Positions 1 to 8,297 of a DNA stretch of 59,874 bases are shown one piece after another. Positions within the stretch are counted from its first letter, which is position 1, and each line of letters begins with the position of its first letter. The notes under the pieces are model-generated. The model was not told the DNA's origin. It saw nothing but the letters and a program-made list of their open reading frames with translations, and made no database searches. Position numbers and translations under genes: made by a program. The stretch comes from Microbacterium jejuense (GTDB lineage Bacteria; Actinomycetota; Actinomycetes; Actinomycetales; Microbacteriaceae): contig NZ_JAEUAW010000021.1 of assembly GCF_019511665.1 (NCBI RefSeq), positions 1 to 59,874 on the forward strand, given 5' to 3'.

Positions 1-68
1 GCACAGGGGAGGGCGGGCGCCGAAACAGGGGAGGCGCGGGATGCCGGGGGCCGAGAGACCCGACCGGC

Positions 69-686
69 TCAGGTCGCGGGGCCGCCGCGCAGCAGTCGGT
101 CGAGCATCTCGAGCGCGGCCTCGTGGTCGACCGCGGGGTCCAGCAGCCACTGCGTCTGCAGGCCGTCGGAGGCGGCGATCACGAGGGCGGCGACGAGAGT
201 CGGATCGAGGTCGGCGCGCATGTGACCCGATGCCTGCAGTCCGCGCACCTGTTCGGCCATGTCGTTGCGCAGGCGCGCGAACCGGTCGGTCGCGAACTGG
301 TGCGCCGCGGGATGGTTGTCTTCCAGCGCCATCGCGACCAGGGTCGAATACAGCTGGACGAGACCGGGGATCGCCCGGTTCTCTTCAGCAGCGAGCTGCA
401 TCGCTGCGGCAGGGCTCGAATCTGCCGGCGGGGCGTGCTTCTCGACGACGGGCTTGCGCTCGGACTCGCGGTAGACCGCGACGAGCAGCTCTTCGAGCGA
501 GCCGAAGTAGTGGGTGAGTGCGGCGTGGGTCACGCCGACCTCTTCGGCGATCGCCCGCAGGCTCGTCTTCTGCGACCCGCGCTTGGCGAACACCTCGATC
601 GCCTTGTCGAGGATCTCCTGACGCCGCGCGATGCCCTTCGCGTAGCGCCCGCGCGACCGCGGTGCGTCGGCGGGCGTGGAGGTCAT
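69..686 (-). CDS. TetR/AcrR family transcriptional regulator
   Basis: The product is a 205-residue one-domain repressor. Residues about 17-65 form the TetR helix-turn-helix region (RRQEILDKAIEVFAKRG, then VGVTHAALTHYFGS). The rest is an alpha-helical ligand-binding domain with no recognisable ligand signature. I chose the ATG at 686 because the TetR domain starts just after it; the frame stays open further upstream, but that part runs into the divergent gene and has no domain. It is transcribed divergently from the FUSC membrane protein at 775 with a palindrome between them, so it most likely represses that gene and itself. The family assignment is firm; the target is inferred from position. 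Confidence 0.93.
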   Translation of the reverse strand: MTSTPADAPRSRGRYAKGIARRQEILDKAIEVFAKRGSQKTSLRAIAEEVGVTHAALTHYFGSLEELLVAVYRESERKPVVEKHAPPADSSPAAAMQLAAEENRAIPGLVQLYSTLVAMALEDNHPAAHQFATDRFARLRNDMAEQVRGLQASGHMRADLDPTLVAALVIAASDGLQTQWLLDPAVDHEAALEMLDRLLRGGPAT

Positions 687-716
687 AGCCCGATGATACC
701 CAGCCTGTCGACCAAA

Positions 717-734
717 AACCTCCAATTGGAAGTT
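717..734. promoter_or_regulatory. Candidate TetR operator
   Basis: The stretch AACCTCCAATTGGAAGTT has an uninterrupted 10-bp palindromic core (TCCAATTGGA) flanked by AAC and GTT, with one mismatched pair. It is AT-rich against a GC-rich background and lies between two divergent start codons, 31 bp from the TetR start and 40 bp from the FUSC start. This is where a TetR dimer controlling both genes would bind. Confidence 0.65.
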
Positions 735-774
735 CTGTGCGGACGGGAGAGGATGGAGGGGGAGAGGAGACCGG

Positions 775-1824
775 ATGCCGCGACACGGCCGTGGCCGCAG
801 ATTCGCGGCCGACCTGCAGCACGCTCTGGCCAGCCTGTTCCGGCTCGCACCCGCTCCCGCGCCGCGGTGGCCGATCGGACTGCGCGCGGCGATCGCGATG
901 GCCGTGCCGATCGCGGTCATGGCGATGCTGGGGCGACCTGATCTCGGCTTCCAGGCCGCGACGGGGGCGTTCGTCGCGCTCTACGCCACACAGCTCCCGG
1001 TGATCGAGCGCCTGCGCGTCGTCCCGTTCATCGCGGGTGCCCTGACGGTCGCCGCGCTGCTCGGTGCCCTGGCGGGCCCGTCGCAGGTCGCGACGCTGGT
1101 CGGGCTCGCCGCCGTGTCCATCGCCGCTGCCGCCGCCATGTTCGGCTTCCGCATCGGGCCGCCGGGACCCCTCTTCGTCGTCCTGGTGTACGGACTGTCG
1201 TCGCACATCGTCGCCTCCGGAGCGGATGCCGGGGTCTACGTGGCGACCGTGGCATGCGGCATCCTGTTCGCCTCACTCGTGTCGCTCGCGCCGCTGGCGC
1301 TGCCGAGCCGGCGGCGGGTCGCAGCACGGCCGCTGCATCAGATCCTTCCCGGACCGTCGTGGCCGCCGGGCGAACGCCTGCTGCTCGCGCGGGTCGCGAT
1401 CGTCACCGTCGTCGGGATCGCGCTCGGCCTCGTGCTCGATCCCGATCGGGCGTACTGGATCGTCGGCGCAGCCGTCGCGGTGATCGGCGTGGCGGCCGAC
1501 CGCCGGGCGGCCTTCGCCCGCGGACTGCACCGCATGATCGGCACCGTCGTGGGCGCGGGGGTCTACCTGCTGCTGGCGCCGCTGCCGATCCCTGCGCTGT
1601 GGCTCGCGCTCACCCTGGGGGTGCTGCAGTTCACCATCGAACTGGTGGTCGTGCGCAATTACGCGCTCGCGCTCGTGTTCATCACGCCGCTCGTGCTGCT
1701 GCTCACCGGTGCCGCCACCGGTGCCGTCGACACCGTCGCCGTCGCGACCGAACGTGTCGTCGACACGCTGGTCGGCGCGGCGCTGGGCGCCGCCAGCGGG
1801 CTGCTGCACGCGCGGGAGGAATGA
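775..1824 (+). CDS. FUSC-family integral membrane protein (putative efflux protein)
   Basis: The product is a 349-residue multi-spanning membrane protein with two sets of hydrophobic segments (about residues 30-165 and 205-345) around a more polar loop near 170-200, the pattern of FUSC/aromatic acid exporter (AaeB, ArAE-like) proteins. The second half carries a typical FUSC stretch (RAYWIVGAAVAVI). A purine-rich ribosome site (ggagaggag) lies 6 bases before the ATG. Known relatives export aromatic acids or other small toxic compounds; the substrate here cannot be read from sequence. Divergence from a TetR gene suggests that it is induced by its substrate. Confidence 0.8.
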   Translation: MPRHGRGRRFAADLQHALASLFRLAPAPAPRWPIGLRAAIAMAVPIAVMAMLGRPDLGFQAATGAFVALYATQLPVIERLRVVPFIAGALTVAALLGALAGPSQVATLVGLAAVSIAAAAAMFGFRIGPPGPLFVVLVYGLSSHIVASGADAGVYVATVACGILFASLVSLAPLALPSRRRVAARPLHQILPGPSWPPGERLLLARVAIVTVVGIALGLVLDPDRAYWIVGAAVAVIGVAADRRAAFARGLHRMIGTVVGAGVYLLLAPLPIPALWLALTLGVLQFTIELVVVRNYALALVFITPLVLLLTGAATGAVDTVAVATERVVDTLVGAALGAASGLLHAREE

Positions 1825-1840
1825 CGATGGATGCCGCGGG

Positions 1841-2323
1841 TCACGGTACTGAGCAGGTCGAGAGGACGTCGAGCACGACGGTCGCGAACGACAGCGAGCC
1901 TGTCTTCGCGCCGGATCGCCAGCCGCCCGGGCCGAGGACGTAGAGCGAGAAGGTGCCCGAGCCGAGGCCGAGCAGGCCGGTGTTCAGCGAGATGCTCGTC
2001 GCGGTCGCGGGGAGGTCGCCCCCGTTGTTGTTGAGACCCCCGGTGACGGTCCACCGGTAGCCGGTGCGGGTGAGGCCGCCGGTGGGTGCGGTCCAGCTGA
2101 AGGTGACAGGCTGCAGGAGCCCGGCCGTGCAGGTCATCTGCGTGACCGGCGCCACCGTGCCCGCGCTCAGCGTCGTATCGCCCGCCACATCGGTGCGCAC
2201 CCAGGCCGCCTCCGTCGGCGATGGCTGCAGCAGCGCGACGCCCAGCACGCCGACGAGAGCCAGCAGCGCCGCCACGGCCCGCCGCGGCATCACCCGAGCT
2301 CCCGCCGTGCCGCCACTGACCAT
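1841..2323 (-). CDS. Secreted protein of unknown function, partner of the SipW-type protein
   Basis: A 160-residue product with an N-terminal signal peptide (basic MPRR, hydrophobic core to about residue 35, then PTEAAW). The mature part is rich in Thr, Gly and Ser and has a fibronectin-III-like strand pattern (VTFSWTAPTGGLTRTGYRWTV) with Cys near each end that could pair. The ATG at 2323 lies 1 base after the stop of the gene before it, so the two are co-transcribed; an internal ATG at 2290 is also possible. The downstream end overlaps nothing. I do not recognise a named family. An extracellular structural or adhesive role is only a guess. Confidence 0.72.
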   Translation of the reverse strand: MVSGGTAGARVMPRRAVAALLALVGVLGVALLQPSPTEAAWVRTDVAGDTTLSAGTVAPVTQMTCTAGLLQPVTFSWTAPTGGLTRTGYRWTVTGGLNNNGGDLPATATSISLNTGLLGLGSGTFSLYVLGPGGWRSGAKTGSLSFATVVLDVLSTCSVP

Positions 2324-2324
2324 G

Positions 2325-2990
2325 TCAGCTCGCCGAGGTCGCCGTGAACGTCCACGTCACGGTCGCGGCCTGCCCCTGGTAGGAGTTGTCCGAGCCCGGC
2401 GCGACCCGCACCTCGATGCAGAACCCGAGCTGGGCGCCGGCCGCCCCGATCGCGCTGGCCACCGGTGATGCCGGCACCTGGGTCACCGCGAGGTACGTCG
2501 AGCTCGAACCCGCGATGAAGGTGGGCGACCCTGAGAACGCCGTGGCGTCGCACGCGGAGCCCGGGCTCGGGCCCGCCATCCGCACGGCGCGGTACTGCAG
2601 GGCCGGCGCGAGGGCGCCGCTCGGCGTCGCTCCCGTGAGCGTCACCGTGCCGCCGACCGTGGACGCCGGCGTGGTGCGGATGTTCAGCCACGCGTAGAAC
2701 GAGGTGCCCGGCGACATGGCCGTCGCGTTGAAGGCGAGTGCGGCCCCCGGCGCCGTCGGGTGACCGGCGTACGTCGGCGAACCCGCGCTCTGCGACTCGG
2801 TGGCGAAGACGCTCGTCCCGAAGGTTCCGGTGGCGTTCTCGGTGTCGGTCCAGGCGGCGATCGTGGCGAACGCGCCGACTCCGAGCACGAGGCCCGCCGC
2901 GAGGATCACGCGCACGCGCCGCCAGCGGAGGGTCCGGCGTCGGCGGAGGCCGCGTCTGGTCTGCTGCGCCCCGTGCGGGGAGTGCTCCAT
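2325..2990 (-). CDS. SipW-dependent-type signal peptide protein, secreted
   Basis: A 221-residue protein with the N-terminus of SipW-dependent (TasA-like, 'alternate signal peptide') proteins: a long basic lead (RRGLRRRRTLRWRRVR), a hydrophobic core (ILAAGLVLGVGAFATIAAW) and then TDTENATGTF. The mature part is Thr/Ala/Ser-rich and beta-like, with two Cys. I placed the start at 2990, where GGAAGGG precedes the ATG; a longer frame to 3050 has no ribosome site. Relatives form fibres or surface layers and are cut by a dedicated signal peptidase I, which is not in this window. It is translated just ahead of the secreted protein at 2323. Confidence 0.75.
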   Translation of the reverse strand: MEHSPHGAQQTRRGLRRRRTLRWRRVRVILAAGLVLGVGAFATIAAWTDTENATGTFGTSVFATESQSAGSPTYAGHPTAPGAALAFNATAMSPGTSFYAWLNIRTTPASTVGGTVTLTGATPSGALAPALQYRAVRMAGPSPGSACDATAFSGSPTFIAGSSSTYLAVTQVPASPVASAIGAAGAQLGFCIEVRVAPGSDNSYQGQAATVTWTFTATSAS

Positions 2991-3104
2991 GGGCTGCCCT
3001 TCCGTGCGCCGGCCGTCGTGCGTCCCGAGGTGATGGCCCTCCCCGACCACCTGGCGCCAGGATAGGAGCCTGACCAGGCTCTTTCAAGGGGTGGATGCCG
3101 CGCC

Positions 3105-3893
3105 TCACCGCTCCGCGAGCGGATACCTCCGTCTCAGCACGACGCGCTGCACGAGCGTCCACGCCACCGTCGTCGCCAGATACAGCGCGGCGGCCAGCGG
3201 CACGAACAGCGCGAAGACGGCCGTCGTGAACTGCAGGGCGCCCGCGACACGCGCCATGCCGGCGCCGGCGAGGGGTGAGGCATCCACCGATCCATCGATC
3301 TGCGGGCGGAACACGCGCCGCGTCAGCTCGGCGACCACGACGATCACTGCGATGACCCCCGCGAACACCCCCGCCGTCCCGAGTGTCGCCGTGCCGGAGG
3401 CGACAGCGCCGACGGCGCTGAGCCCGAGGGGCACGCCGAACAGCTGCTGCACCAGCAGCGAGTTGGCGTGACCGGCGATGGCGGGGTGGAGGAACAGCGC
3501 GTACACGACGGCGACGACCGGCGCTTGCGCGAGCATCGGCAGGCAGCCGGCGAACGGCGACGTCTTCTCGTCGGCGTACAGCTTCATGGTCTCGCGCTGC
3601 AGGCGCTCGGGGTCGCGCTTGTAGCGCTTCTGCAGCTCGCGCAGCTTCGGCGCGAGCCGGCTGCGGGTCTGCTCGGCCTTGGCCTGCGAGATCCCCACCG
3701 GGATGAGCGCGGCGCGTACCAGCAGGGTGAGGGCGATGACGGATGCCGAGGCCGCCGCCGTTCCGGCGATCGGCTCGAGCAGCGCCATGAGCTGCATGAG
3801 GAGGGCATAGGCCGCGTCGAGGATCGCGGCGACGGGTGGGAAGGCGTAGAGGTCCAAAGGATGTCCGTTTCGTCCGGTGTCGGTTCGTGGCAT
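3105..3893 (-). CDS. yidC: YidC/Oxa1-family membrane protein insertase (paralogue)
   Basis: A 262-residue polytopic protein of the YidC/Oxa1/Alb3 family, which inserts membrane proteins with or without Sec. It has the usual first helix (LDLYAFPPVAAILDAAYALLMQL), the cytoplasmic hairpin rich in charged residues (AKAEQTRSRLAPKLRELQKRYKRD, residues about 70-95), and the TSPFAGCLPMLAQAPVVAVVYALF segment. Actinobacterial homologues often start at the DLYAFPP motif, so the TTG at 3857 is an alternative start; neither start has a strong ribosome site. It is shorter than the main YidC beside rnpA and lies far from such genes, so it is probably a second copy. The small membrane protein upstream is a likely partner. 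Confidence 0.85.
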   Translation of the reverse strand: MPRTDTGRNGHPLDLYAFPPVAAILDAAYALLMQLMALLEPIAGTAAASASVIALTLLVRAALIPVGISQAKAEQTRSRLAPKLRELQKRYKRDPERLQRETMKLYADEKTSPFAGCLPMLAQAPVVAVVYALFLHPAIAGHANSLLVQQLFGVPLGLSAVGAVASGTATLGTAGVFAGVIAVIVVVAELTRRVFRPQIDGSVDASPLAGAGMARVAGALQFTTAVFALFVPLAAALYLATTVAWTLVQRVVLRRRYPLAER

Positions 3894-3946
3894 GCGGCCA
3901 CGAAGGCACCGCCGGACGCCCGATCGGCGGGACGTGCGCGGTGAGG

Positions 3947-4288
3947 CTACGCGGCCAGGGCCGCGTGACCGGGCGCGCGCGGACGGGAGTGGCCCGGCGC
4001 GTCGGGGTGCGACGCCGTGAGACGCGTCGCGTCGGCGATCGCCCGGAGCGGATGCGCTCCGGCGGTCGGGGTGTGCGCGGGGGCGCGGAACAGCGCGATC
4101 GCGACGGCGAGCACCGCGAGGGTCGCGACGAGGGTCACCGCGAGGACGAGCGCTCCGGCGTCGGCCGAGAGGGGCGCGGTCTCGAGCAGGGGCCGCGCGG
4201 TGGCGGCGACCAGGTCTGCGGCGGGTCGCAGCGCGTTCGCGACCACCGCGAGGAGGGCACGCAGCGTGATGCCGATGGCGTCGAACAC
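3947..4288 (-). CDS. Small membrane protein next to YidC (DUF6412-like)
   Basis: A 113-residue protein with two hydrophobic stretches, about residues 3-30 (FDAIGITLRALLAVVANAL) and 44-68 (AGALVLAVTLVATLAVLAVAIALF), and a flexible Pro/His-rich tail. I chose the GTG at 4288 because a very strong GGGAGGCACC ribosome site sits directly before it. It is co-directional with the YidC paralogue 53 bp downstream and probably in the same operon. The DUF6412 label is from memory of similar gene pairs in Microbacterium and is tentative; no function is known to me. Confidence 0.7.
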   Translation of the reverse strand: MFDAIGITLRALLAVVANALRPAADLVAATARPLLETAPLSADAGALVLAVTLVATLAVLAVAIALFRAPAHTPTAGAHPLRAIADATRLTASHPDAPGHSRPRAPGHAALAA

Positions 4289-4429
4289 GGTGCCTCCCTC
4301 CGTCGCGGCCACGGTAGCACGCGGGCGGCTCCTCCCCAGACGCATGATTCACGCGCCCGGTGGCTCCTCGTCCACATGGCGATCGGGACGGGGCCGCGGA
4401 TGTCAGCGGCATGAGGCAGGGTGGAACGC

Positions 4430-6580
4430 GTGACAGCGACGACCGACACCCGCACCGAAGCCCTCGAGGTGCTGCGCGCGCTCGTCGGCCGCGACGACGC
4501 CGACTTCCACGACGGGCAGTTCGAGGCCGTCCAGGCGCTCGTCGACGACCGCCGGCGCGCCCTGGTGGTGCAGCGCACCGGGTGGGGCAAGTCGGCCGTG
4601 TACTTCGTGTCGACGCTCCTGCTGCGCCGCCGGGGCGCGGGCCCGACGGTGCTGGTGTCGCCGCTGCTCGCGCTCATGCGCGATCAGATCGCCGCCGCCG
4701 CGCGCGCGGGCGTCCGCGCGGTGAAGATCGACTCGACGAATGCGCACGAGTGGAACGACGTGCTCGCGCAGCTCGACGCCGACGAGGTCGACGTGCTGCT
4801 GGTGTCGCCCGAGCGTCTGAACAACCCGTCCTTCCGTGACGAGCAGCTGCCGCAGCTCGTCGAGCGCATCGGGCTGCTCGTCGTCGACGAGGCGCACTGC
4901 ATCAGCGACTGGGGCCATGACTTCCGGCCCGACTACCGGCGCCTGCGCGATCTCATCGCGCGTATGCCGGCCGGCGTGCCGGTGCTCGCCACCACGGCCA
5001 CGGCGAACAGCCGCGTCGTGGCCGACGTGGCCGAGCAGCTCGATGCCGGCGCAGACGCGGGCGGGACGGTGGATGCCGGCGGTCCGCGTGCGCCGAAGAG
5101 CGAGGGCGTTCTGACCATCCGAGGCCCGCTCGCGCGGGCGTCGCTGCGGCTGGGCGTGCTGCGACTGCCGAACTCGCAGAGCCGTCTCGCGTGGCTCCTC
5201 AGCCACCTCGGCGATCTGCCGGGCTCGGGCATCATCTACACGTTGACCGTCGCTGCGGCCAACGACACCGCCCGGCTGCTGCGTGAGCGCGGCTACGACG
5301 TGCGCGCCTACACCGGGCAGACGGACACCGACGAACGCGAGGAGTCGGAGGCGCTGCTGAAAGACAACCGTGTCAAGGCGCTCGTGGCGACCAGTGCGCT
5401 CGGAATGGGCTTCGACAAGCCCGACCTCGGCTTCGTCGTGCACCTCGGTGCTCCCTCGTCGCCGGTGTCGTACTACCAGCAGGTCGGCCGCGCCGGCCGC
5501 GCCACCGAATCCGCCGATGTGCTGCTGCTGCCCGGTGTCGAGGACCGCGACATCTGGCACTACTTCGCCACCGCGTCGATGCCCGACCGCGAGCGCGCCG
5601 AGCGCGTGCTGTCGGCGCTGTCGCAGGCGGGCGGTCCGCTGTCGACGCCCGCGCTGGAGGCGATCGTCGACATCCGCCGCACGCCGCTGGAGCTGCTGCT
5701 CAAGGTGCTGGACGTCGACGGCGCCGTCGAGCGGGTGCGGGGCGGCTGGATCGCGACCGGTCAGCCGTGGACATACGACGAGGAGCGCTACCGTCGCATC
5801 GCGGCCGAACGGGTCGCCGAGCAGCAGCACATGATCGAGTACGAAGAGACCGCCGGCTGCCGCATGGAGTTCTTGCAGCGGTCGCTCGACGACGACACCG
5901 CGGCGCCCTGCGGCCGCTGCGACAACTGCGCCGGCGCGTGGTTCCCGACCGAGATCGCCGCGACGGCGACGGATGCCGCGACCGCGGCACTGGACCGCGT
6001 GGGCGTGCCGATCGAACCGCGCCGGCAGTGGCCGACCGGAGCCGATCGGCTCGGCGTCGCCGCCAAGGGCCGCATCGCCGCCGACGAGCAGGCGAGCGAG
6101 GGCCGTGCGCTCGCACGCCTCACCGACCTCGGCTGGGGCGGCGCGATGCGCGAGCTGTTCGCCGCGGGTGCCGCCGACCAGCCGGTGCCGCAGAACGTGC
6201 TCGCCGCGTGCGTGCGCGTGCTGGCCGACTGGCGCTGGGACGAGCGCCCGGTCGCCGTGGTGGCCATGCCGTCCCGCACGAAGCCGCAGCTCGTGGACTC
6301 GCTCGCGCGGGGCATCGCCGATATCGGACGACTGCCGTACCTCGGCGCCCTCGACCTCGTGGACGGCGGACCGACGGGTCAGGCCGGAGGCAACAGCGCG
6401 TTCCGCGTGGCGGGCGTGTGGGGGCGGTTCTCCGCCGACCGGCTCGACGTGCCAGGCGGCCCGGTGCTGCTCGTCGACGACAGGGTCGACAGCGGCTGGA
6501 CGCTCACCGTCGCGGCGCGAGAACTCCGCCGAGCCGGCGCGACGGCCGTGCTGCCGTTCGTCCTCGCGCTGCGCGGCTGA
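4430..6580 (+). CDS. RecQ-like ATP-dependent DNA helicase with C-terminal phosphoribosyltransferase-like domain
   Basis: A 716-residue superfamily 2 helicase. Walker A is RTGWGKS (Lys54), motif II is DEAH (Asp153-His156) followed by CISDWGHDFRPDY as in RecQ, and the motif VI region reads QQVGRAGR. A zinc-binding Cys set (GCRMEF, then PCGRCDNC) marks the RecQ C-terminal region. The last about 50 residues (VLLVDDRVDSGWTLTVAARELRRAGA) resemble the PRPP-binding loop of phosphoribosyltransferases. RecQ unwinds 3'-tailed duplexes in repair; the role of the fused domain is not known to me. GTG at 4430 follows a purine-rich run; GTG at 4421 is an alternative. It stands alone in its direction. Confidence 0.87.
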   Translation: MTATTDTRTEALEVLRALVGRDDADFHDGQFEAVQALVDDRRRALVVQRTGWGKSAVYFVSTLLLRRRGAGPTVLVSPLLALMRDQIAAAARAGVRAVKIDSTNAHEWNDVLAQLDADEVDVLLVSPERLNNPSFRDEQLPQLVERIGLLVVDEAHCISDWGHDFRPDYRRLRDLIARMPAGVPVLATTATANSRVVADVAEQLDAGADAGGTVDAGGPRAPKSEGVLTIRGPLARASLRLGVLRLPNSQSRLAWLLSHLGDLPGSGIIYTLTVAAANDTARLLRERGYDVRAYTGQTDTDEREESEALLKDNRVKALVATSALGMGFDKPDLGFVVHLGAPSSPVSYYQQVGRAGRATESADVLLLPGVEDRDIWHYFATASMPDRERAERVLSALSQAGGPLSTPALEAIVDIRRTPLELLLKVLDVDGAVERVRGGWIATGQPWTYDEERYRRIAAERVAEQQHMIEYEETAGCRMEFLQRSLDDDTAAPCGRCDNCAGAWFPTEIAATATDAATAALDRVGVPIEPRRQWPTGADRLGVAAKGRIAADEQASEGRALARLTDLGWGGAMRELFAAGAADQPVPQNVLAACVRVLADWRWDERPVAVVAMPSRTKPQLVDSLARGIADIGRLPYLGALDLVDGGPTGQAGGNSAFRVAGVWGRFSADRLDVPGGPVLLVDDRVDSGWTLTVAARELRRAGATAVLPFVLALRG

Positions 6581-6641
6581 GCCCGATTGCCGAGCGAGCG
6601 AGCAGCGACCGAGACGGAAAGCCGCTGCCGACAGCCGGGGC

Positions 6642-7259
6642 TCACTGCGCCGGTGGTCCGGGCCGTCGAGGTCGCCGCACGATCAGGTACGTGACCGCGC
6701 CGGCCACCAGCACGAGCAGCACGATGACCCACGGCACCCAGTTCGCCGGTGAGACGTCGGTGTCGGCCGCTTCCGCGGTCGGCGTCGCGGTGGGCGTCGC
6801 CGAGGCGGTCGGGGTGGCGGTCGGGGTGGCCGTCGGGGTCGGAGTCGGCGTCGGGGTGGCCGTCGGGGTCGGAGTCGGCCCGACGGTCGGCTCCGGCACG
6901 GGAGCGACCGTCGGCTCAGGTACGACCGTCGAGGTCGGCTCGGGCAGAGGGGCCGGCTCGGTGGTGGCAGTCGGCTCGGGGTCCGGGGTCGGTCGAGCCG
7001 ACGGGCTCCGCGTCGGGAGGAGATCGGTGGGTCTCGTCGTCGGCAGATCCGTCGGCAGGTTGGTCGGCAGCGATGTGGGCAGGTTGGTCGGCAGATTCGT
7101 CGGGAGCGAGGTCGGCAGGTTCGTCGGCAACGGGAAGACGCCCGACCCGCAGCCGGCGAGAAGCGTCATCGCGGCCACGACCGCGAGTCCGGCGATCGTC
7201 CGCCGTGCGCGCAGGCCGCGCAAGGGCGTGCCCGGACGAGGGTCCTCGGGGTGCGGCAT
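6642..7259 (-). CDS. Pro/Thr-repeat lipoprotein with C-terminal membrane anchor
   Basis: A 205-residue surface protein. Residues about 17-35 are a lipoprotein signal ending in the lipobox LLAGC. Next come eight near-repeats of LPTN/LPTS/LPTD and a long TPTPTPTATPT-type stalk, a flexible wall-spanning linker. The C-terminus is WVPWVIVLLVLVAGAVTYLIV followed by RRPRRP, a membrane helix with a basic tail, so both ends appear membrane-attached. AGGAG lies 6 bases before the ATG at 7259. It is divergent from the sulfurtransferase cluster. No enzymatic domain is visible; a structural role in the envelope is the most that can be said. Confidence 0.78.
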   Translation of the reverse strand: MPHPEDPRPGTPLRGLRARRTIAGLAVVAAMTLLAGCGSGVFPLPTNLPTSLPTNLPTNLPTSLPTNLPTDLPTTRPTDLLPTRSPSARPTPDPEPTATTEPAPLPEPTSTVVPEPTVAPVPEPTVGPTPTPTATPTPTPTPTATPTATPTASATPTATPTAEAADTDVSPANWVPWVIVLLVLVAGAVTYLIVRRPRRPGPPAQ

Positions 7260-7315
7260 CCAGTTCTCCTGACGTCTGTTTTCCGGATCGTAGGGCAGCG
7301 CGCAGACGACCGCCT

Positions 7316-7387
7316 CACGCATCTTGCGTGAACGCGTGTGACGCCGCATGACGCCATGTCGCGGCGTATGACGCCCGGTCGCGGCGT
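7316..7387. promoter_or_regulatory. Inverted repeat plus tandem 20-bp sites upstream of the sulfurtransferase operon
   Basis: CACGCA-tct-TGCGTG (7316-7330) is a perfect inverted repeat. It is followed by two adjacent 20-bp direct repeats, 7348-7367 and 7368-7387, that agree at 18 of 20 positions, each holding ACGCC-N7-GGCGT. The block lies 50-121 bp before the sulfurtransferase ATG, where activator or repressor sites are expected. The binding protein is unknown. Confidence 0.5.
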
Positions 7388-7436
7388 GTGTCGTCACACC
7401 GTTCCCGAGCCGGTGACGCGGGACGAGCATGACCCC

Positions 7437-8297
7437 ATGCCTTCCCCACTCATCTCGCCTACCGAGCTGGCCGATCTCATCCGCGGCGGCACCCCGCCGC
7501 GGATCCTCGACGTGCGCTGGCGCCTCGACCAGCCCGAGGGACGCCCGGCGTACCTCGACGGTCACCTGCCCGGGGCCGTCTACGTCGACCTCGACCACGA
7601 ACTCGCGCGGCGCGGCGATCCCCGTGAGGGGCGGCATCCTCTCCCGTCGCGCGAGCAGCTGCAGGCCGCGGCGCGACGGTGGGGCATCCGGGCGGGCGAC
7701 ACCGTCGTCGCGTACGACGACGTGCACTCCGTCGCCGCCGCGCGGGCCTGGTGGGTGCTGACGCGGTCGGGCATCGCCGACGTCCGCGTGCTCGACGGCG
7801 GCCTGCGCGGCTGGCTCGCCGAACGCCTGCCGCTCGATACGGGCGACGTGCTGCCCCGTCCACCGGGCGACATCGTGCTCGAAGAGATCACCGAGGGCGT
7901 CGCCGACATCGACGGGGTCGAGGAGTGGCCCGACCACGGCCTGCTGCTGGACGTGCGCGCGCCCGACCGGTACCGCGGCGACTCCGAGCCGCACGACCCC
8001 ATCGGCGGGCACATCCCCGGCGCCGTCAACCTGCCCACGACGGTGCATCTGACCGCCGGGAAGTTCCGCAGCCCCGACGAGATCCGCGCCGAGTTCGCGG
8101 CGGCCGGGGTGTCGGAGGGGGTCGCGGTCGCCGCGTACTGCGGCTCGGGCATCGCCGCCACCCACACCGCGCTCGCCGGAGCGCTGGCGGGCATCGACGT
8201 CGTCGTGTACCCCGGATCGTGGAGCCAGTGGTCGCGGTCGCGCGGCCGGCTCGCGGCCGTCGGCTCGGCTCCTTCTCTGGACGTGGTGCCGGTATGA
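7437..8297 (+). CDS. Sulfurtransferase (thiosulfate/3-mercaptopyruvate type, tandem rhodanese domains)
   Basis: A 286-residue protein with two rhodanese folds. The N-terminal domain (RILDVRWRL, GHLPGAVYVDL) is the inactive one, with YDD where the active domain has Cys. The C-terminal domain has the catalytic loop YCGSGIAATH with Cys235. These enzymes move sulfane sulfur from thiosulfate or 3-mercaptopyruvate to cyanide or thiols through a Cys persulfide. Its stop overlaps the start of the next gene by 4 bases (ATGA), so it is translated together with a flavin monooxygenase, which points to sulfur released from an organic substrate. The ATG at 7437 has only a weak ribosome site. Confidence 0.9.
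   Translation: MPSPLISPTELADLIRGGTPPRILDVRWRLDQPEGRPAYLDGHLPGAVYVDLDHELARRGDPREGRHPLPSREQLQAAARRWGIRAGDTVVAYDDVHSVAAARAWWVLTRSGIADVRVLDGGLRGWLAERLPLDTGDVLPRPPGDIVLEEITEGVADIDGVEEWPDHGLLLDVRAPDRYRGDSEPHDPIGGHIPGAVNLPTTVHLTAGKFRSPDEIRAEFAAAGVSEGVAVAAYCGSGIAATHTALAGALAGIDVVVYPGSWSQWSRSRGRLAAVGSAPSLDVVPV

Noticed and set aside
3894..4412. Upstream extension of the YidC frame to 4412
   Set aside because: The extra 173 residues are Arg/Pro/Gly-rich filler that runs across the small membrane protein gene; YidC homologues start near DLYAFPP.
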